From a virus, in the IMG/VR virus record IMGVR_UViG_3300025684_000032, positions 1 to 35,952 of that record: 35,952 nucleotides of DNA, one strand, 5' to 3'. The number at the start of each line of letters is the position of its first letter. Within the stretch, counting starts at the first letter, position 1. A program made the translations under genes and the position numbers. Positions 33,018 to 35,952 of this stretch are shown piece by piece. The notes under the pieces are model-generated. The model did no database searches, had not been told where the DNA came from, and was given only the letters and a program-made list of their open reading frames with translations.

Positions 33018-33045
33018 AATGAGTGGAGAAAGTTCTCCACTCATT
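33018..33045 (+). terminator. Hairpin between gp18 and gp19
   Basis: The arms 33018-33030 and 33033-33045 (AATGAGTGGAGAA and its complement) form up to 13 bp, with a few terminal pairs opening to make a loop. Only ATTTAAG follows, so termination is probably partial. Confidence 0.6.
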
Positions 33046-33049
33046 TAAG

Positions 33050-33057
33050 CATAAATA
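33050..33057 (+). promoter_or_regulatory. Late promoter box CATAAATA for gp19
   Basis: CATAAATACT lies 19 nt before the gp19 ATG, and AGGAG (33064-33068) is at the expected transcript start. Confidence 0.65.
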
Positions 33058-33076
33058 CTGCATAGGAGATAAAAGA

Positions 33077-33721
33077 ATGCCAATTACAACATTAACAAAT
33101 ATTTCGATACCAACAGAAGGCGCTGGAAGTAATTCATCTTTATTGATGCCAAAATTACAATATCGCTTCAGGGTATTTTTAGACAACTTTGGTACAACTG
33201 GCGCAGCTGACGGTACTAGAGAAATGTCAAGACAAGTAGTAGACGTAACTCGTCCAAACTTATCTTTTGAACAAATGACGATCGAAGCTTATAACTCAAG
33301 AACGTATCTTGCAGGTAAGCACACATGGGATCCAATTACACTAACACTACGTGAAGATGCAAATAACAATGTACAAAAAGTTGTTGGTCAGCAAATTCAA
33401 AGACAGTTTGATTTTTATGAACAGTCTAGTGCAGTGTCAAGTGGTACTTATAAATTCCAAACTAGAATTGAAATTCTAGATGGTGGTAACGGCGCTAACG
33501 GAGCAAACGTAATTGACCGCTTCCACTTAGTAGGTTGCTATGTTGAATCAGCTAATTACAACACATTAGCATATGCTACTAACGAACCAGTTACAACAAC
33601 ACTAAGTATACGTTACGATAACGCTATACAATTTGGTGCTGATGATGACTTTGTTGGTATTGGTTCTAATGAAACTCGCAGTACTAATGCTTCAGTTGGC
33701 GGCACAGCAGTCACTGGCTAA
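33077..33721 (+). CDS. gp19: Tail tube protein gp19
   Basis: The ATG at 33077 (MPITTLTNISIPTEG) is preferred. A frame-compatible upstream start would run through the hairpin and promoter and has no ribosome site. The core (KLQYRFRVFLDNFG, RPNLSFEQMTIEAYNSRTYL, GKHTWDPITLTLREDANNNV, FHLVGCYVESANYNTL) is typical of marine T4-like tube protein, which stacks in hexameric rings inside the sheath. The 214-residue length is slightly above T4 gp19 (163). It is followed by a strong terminator. Confidence 0.9.
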   Translation: MPITTLTNISIPTEGAGSNSSLLMPKLQYRFRVFLDNFGTTGAADGTREMSRQVVDVTRPNLSFEQMTIEAYNSRTYLAGKHTWDPITLTLREDANNNVQKVVGQQIQRQFDFYEQSSAVSSGTYKFQTRIEILDGGNGANGANVIDRFHLVGCYVESANYNTLAYATNEPVTTTLSIRYDNAIQFGADDDFVGIGSNETRSTNASVGGTAVTG

Positions 33722-33752
33722 TAACTTTTAGCGGTATTGGCATTTAATAAAC

Positions 33753-33786
33753 AAGCGGAGATTGTTAATTCAGTCTTCGCTTTTTT
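33753..33786 (+). terminator. Intrinsic terminator after gp19
   Basis: AAGCGGAGA (33753-33761) pairs with TCTTCGCTT (33774-33782), with one G-U pair, and runs directly into six Ts. This is a classic rho-independent terminator. Confidence 0.8.
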
Positions 33787-33808
33787 ATATACACGGTTAA
33801 TATAAATG

Positions 33809-33816
33809 GATAAATA
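33809..33816 (+). promoter_or_regulatory. Late promoter box GATAAATA at the start of the tube-like gene
   Basis: GATAAATA ends only 5 nt before the ATG at 33822, so transcription would begin on or near the start codon. TATAAATG at 33801-33808 is an alternative box giving a leader of about 8 nt. Confidence 0.5.
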
Positions 33817-33821
33817 TTACT

Positions 33822-35066
33822 ATGAGTGTTACTGATCCCTATATAATTAATACGTCTGGTATAGATGTTCACCTACGTGATGCAAGACATGCACATCAGC
33901 TATTTGGTGAATATGGTCATGCATTTGCTCCTAAGACAAAATTTTTATATCATGTAGTATTTCAACCGCATCCTGCAGTCGGCGATGCAACCTTAAAAAA
34001 CACAATAAAGTTTCAAAAAGAAATTGGCGTACTTGCAAAATCTCTAGATCTTCCTAGCTTTCGTGCAAGTATTGAAAATAAGCAACAATATAATCGTAAA
34101 AAAAATATCCAAACTAGAGTAGATTACCAAGATATTAATATTACATTGCATGATGATAATATTGGTGCAACTCGTAGCATGCTTGAAGAATACTATAAGT
34201 GGTATTATGCAGACGGTCGCCAGAATAATATACATGCTGCATACAACCCTCGAGATAAATTTTACGAAAACGTTCCTAGTTACGGATTAACTACTCAAGG
34301 CCCTGTTAGTATGCAAGTTCCATTTTTTGAATATATAAAAATATATCAATTAGCAAAACAGAGCTGGGCTAGTTATACATTAGTTAATCCTTTGTTGTCT
34401 GCATGGAAGCACGGTGATTTGGCTTATGGCGAAGGCGCCGGCACAATGGAAAATCAAATTACAGTTGCATACGAATCTGTGTTATACTATAGCGGTGATA
34501 TTGGCCGAGACGGCGAGCCAAACACATTTACTAGTCAAGAAACTTTATACGATAATGTACCTAGTCCCCTTGGTTATGCTCCTGGATCGATAAGTAAGTC
34601 AAATTTTCTTACACCTAAATTATTAGATCAAGATAGTAATGTGCCTAAAGGATTAATAGCAAATGCTTCTAATAGTGCAAGTTCTCAATCTACAAATCCT
34701 ATTACTGCTAATAGTTCAGGCGGCTCACTAGAGCAAATTGTTATACCAACAACTCCGTCTACTAATACAAATACAAATACAAATACAAATACAACAACTA
34801 CAACGTCTAGTCAGTTTAATAGTACTAGAGAAATTGCTGATGGACTAGCAAACAATCCATCAGCATTAAATAGTTATGTTGCAAAATCACTTAATACTGG
34901 AGCAATCCCCGGTACAACATTAGAATCTTATAATGCGTTAGATGCCAGCGGCAAACAAGAAATAAAACAAACATTAGTTAATAAAATTGCAAGAGGCGGC
35001 AAAGCAGCACTATTTGGAGCCCAAGCACTAAATCAAGCAAAAGCAGCACAAGGAACTCCTGCATGA
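33822..35066 (+). CDS. Tail-tube-like structural protein with Thr/Asn-rich linker (414 aa)
   Basis: The N-terminal ~230 residues resemble an enlarged tube-fold domain: KFLYHVVFQPHP, LAKSLDLPSFRASIENKQQY, TRVDYQDINITLHDD and YYKWYYADGRQNN, the same strand order as gp19. A flexible Ser/Asn/Thr linker follows, with (TN)n at about residue 314-323, then a helical C-terminal domain (REIADGLANNPSALNSYVAK, KQEIKQTLVNKIARGG). It could be a tube-initiator or baseplate-hub protein, like gp48/gp54, or a tail terminator; the sequence does not decide. No clear ribosome site precedes the ATG. Its end overlaps the next start (ATGA). Confidence 0.6.
   Translation: MSVTDPYIINTSGIDVHLRDARHAHQLFGEYGHAFAPKTKFLYHVVFQPHPAVGDATLKNTIKFQKEIGVLAKSLDLPSFRASIENKQQYNRKKNIQTRVDYQDINITLHDDNIGATRSMLEEYYKWYYADGRQNNIHAAYNPRDKFYENVPSYGLTTQGPVSMQVPFFEYIKIYQLAKQSWASYTLVNPLLSAWKHGDLAYGEGAGTMENQITVAYESVLYYSGDIGRDGEPNTFTSQETLYDNVPSPLGYAPGSISKSNFLTPKLLDQDSNVPKGLIANASNSASSQSTNPITANSSGGSLEQIVIPTTPSTNTNTNTNTNTTTTTSSQFNSTREIADGLANNPSALNSYVAKSLNTGAIPGTTLESYNALDASGKQEIKQTLVNKIARGGKAALFGAQALNQAKAAQGTPA
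34761..34790 (+). repeat. Hexanucleotide microsatellite ACAAAT
   Basis: Four exact ACAAAT copies (34767-34790) preceded by ACTAAT. It encodes Thr-Asn repeats; the six-base unit keeps the frame when copy number changes. Confidence 0.8.
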
Positions 35067-35425
35067 TAACATCTTCTAATCCAACTGCACAATCTAAAGA
35101 ACTTACAAAAAAGTTTTTTGACAATTATTATAATAAAGAAATTAGCTATAACGCAAGTGAAGTTGACGCAGTTATTGGATACTTTCTTAAGCGAGGTTTT
35201 GATAATGTGTCAGCAGTTAATACTGCTAGTATTTTATTACAACAAGCAGAAATTGACCAACTTACTGTATTTAAATTATTAGATACCCTAAAAGGAATCA
35301 ACGATGTTCAGCTTAGTAATGTCGTTGCACAAATTTTAAATTTAAATAGAAGTAAAGTTAGTACATTAGGCTACAGAACACCTGAAGAAAAACAACTATT
35401 TGATCAGCGCCAAATTATAGTATAA
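35063..35425 (+). CDS. Small structural-cluster protein, 120 aa
   Basis: The start overlaps the preceding stop (ATGATAAC) and the stop overlaps the gp4 start (TAATG), so it is translationally coupled on both sides. The product is mainly helical (NPTAQSKELTKKFFDNYYNK, VDAVIGYFLKRGFDNVSAVN, LLDTLKGINDVQLSNVVAQI) and ends STLGYRTPEEKQLFDQRQIIV. No enzymatic motif is seen. Position between tail-tube and head-completion genes suggests a virion assembly or completion role. I cannot name the family. Confidence 0.65.
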   Translation: MITSSNPTAQSKELTKKFFDNYYNKEISYNASEVDAVIGYFLKRGFDNVSAVNTASILLQQAEIDQLTVFKLLDTLKGINDVQLSNVVAQILNLNRSKVSTLGYRTPEEKQLFDQRQIIV

Positions 35426-35862
35426 TGTCTCGTTTTGCACAAGGTAAATTTAATTTAAAAAATCCGCAAAAGTACATAGGCAATAAAGTTCCTACGTATC
35501 GCTCTGGATGGGAATTTACCTTTATGAAGTTCTGCGACGAACATCCTGCAATAGAACAATGGGCAAGTGAAGCTGTACGTATACCTTACCGCAACCCATT
35601 GACCGGTAAACAAACTGTTTATGTACCTGACTTCTTTATTTCGTATGCAGATAAAAGCACCAAAAAACGTGTAGAACTAATTGAAGTTAAACCTGCTAAT
35701 CAAGCAATGCGAGAACGTCTTGGTAATAGCAAACACAATCAAGCACATTACGTAGTTAATCAAGCCAAGTGGGAAGCTGCAAGAGCATGGTGTAAACAAA
35801 AAGGAATACTATTCCGTATAGTAACTGAAGATGATATTTTTCACACTGGACGTAAAAGATAA
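35425..35862 (+). CDS. gp4: Head completion protein gp4
   Basis: The 145-residue protein has GKFNLKNPQKYIGNKVPTYR, SGWEFTFMKFCDEHP and WASEAVRIPYRNPLTGK, then VYVPDFFI and LIEVKPANQ. The last two give the Asp and Glu-x-Lys of a PD-(D/E)xK / TnsA-like nuclease core, as in T4 gp4, which finishes head assembly after DNA packaging. Length matches T4 gp4 (about 150). It is coupled to the gene before it. Whether it is an active nuclease is not shown. Confidence 0.9.
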   Translation: MSRFAQGKFNLKNPQKYIGNKVPTYRSGWEFTFMKFCDEHPAIEQWASEAVRIPYRNPLTGKQTVYVPDFFISYADKSTKKRVELIEVKPANQAMRERLGNSKHNQAHYVVNQAKWEAARAWCKQKGILFRIVTEDDIFHTGRKR

Positions 35863-35865
35863 ATA
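35858..35865 (+). promoter_or_regulatory. Late promoter box GATAAATA
   Basis: GATAAATA overlaps the gp4 stop and lies 26 nt before the next ATG, with GGAAAG between. Confidence 0.65.
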
Positions 35866-35891
35866 ATAGTAGCATATAATGGAAAGTTTAA

Positions 35892-35952
35892 ATGACTAAA
35901 AAATTAGAAGATCTACTAAATTTACCTGATTCAAAAGAAATTATAAAAGAAG
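35892..35952 (+). CDS. Start of a gene, possibly terminase small subunit gp16 (3' end missing)
   Basis: The 20 visible codons read MTKKLEDLLNLPDSKEIIKE. GGAAAG lies 5 nt before the ATG and a late promoter box lies upstream. The opening Lys-rich stretch and DLLNLPD resemble the start of T4-like small terminases (gp16), and terminase genes normally sit near these tail genes. The piece is too short for more than a suggestion. Confidence 0.4.
   Translation, partial: MTKKLEDLLNLPDSKEIIKE

Overview
The window is a tightly packed, AT-rich stretch of a marine T4-like myovirus genome. Proteins resembling T4 gp13, gp14, gp15, gp18, gp19, gp4 and gp1 are recognisable. Several genes follow a NATAAATA box, the late-promoter form known from marine T4-like phages. 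The virion proteins resemble those of cyanophages and pelagiphages. No photosynthesis gene, tRNA or CRISPR array is visible, so the host cannot be named. The encoded ADP-heptose and heptosyltransferase genes fit a Gram-negative host. No gene-free stretch exceeds about 115 bases.

Layout. Positions 1-9576 (+) form a tail-fibre and adhesin island. It holds the 3' part of a very large fibre-like protein with tandem 55-residue repeats and two small virion proteins. Next come three Cys/Gly-rich paralogues (21, 25 and 29 Cys) interleaved with two copies of a companion protein that looks like a tail-fibre assembly factor. Positions 9659-12986 (+) encode a GT9 (heptosyltransferase-like) glycosyltransferase, a 2OG-Fe(II) oxygenase and a NodU/TobZ-type carbamoyltransferase. 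Positions 13012-21415 (+) encode three virion proteins. The last is 2348 residues and carries a cupredoxin-like domain with what looks like an intact type-1 copper ligand set.

Positions 21412-24385 (-) are a four-gene overlapping operon read leftward: hldE, hldD, a cupin and gmhB. It makes ADP-L-glycero-D-manno-heptose and lacks only a recognisable gmhA. A perfect TTGACA-N17-TATAAT promoter drives it and would place the transcript start on the hldE ATG. Positions 24410-27490 (-) hold a Nudix hydrolase, gp15 and gp14. A palindromic back-to-back late promoter (27508-27528) separates them from gp13 (+). Then follow a small orphan gene, a gp1-like dNMP kinase with its own sigma70-type promoter, an HNH protein (-), gp18, gp19, a tube-like protein, a small conserved-looking protein, gp4, and the first codons of a gene that may be gp16.

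How it may fit together (inference): the virion module is interrupted by accessory cassettes with host-type promoters. The ADP-heptose operon makes the donor sugar that the GT9 enzyme 11 kb away could use. The neighbouring oxygenase and carbamoyltransferase could decorate the product. Together they would be a phage-encoded heptose-glycan system acting either on the host LPS core or on the phage's own adhesins.
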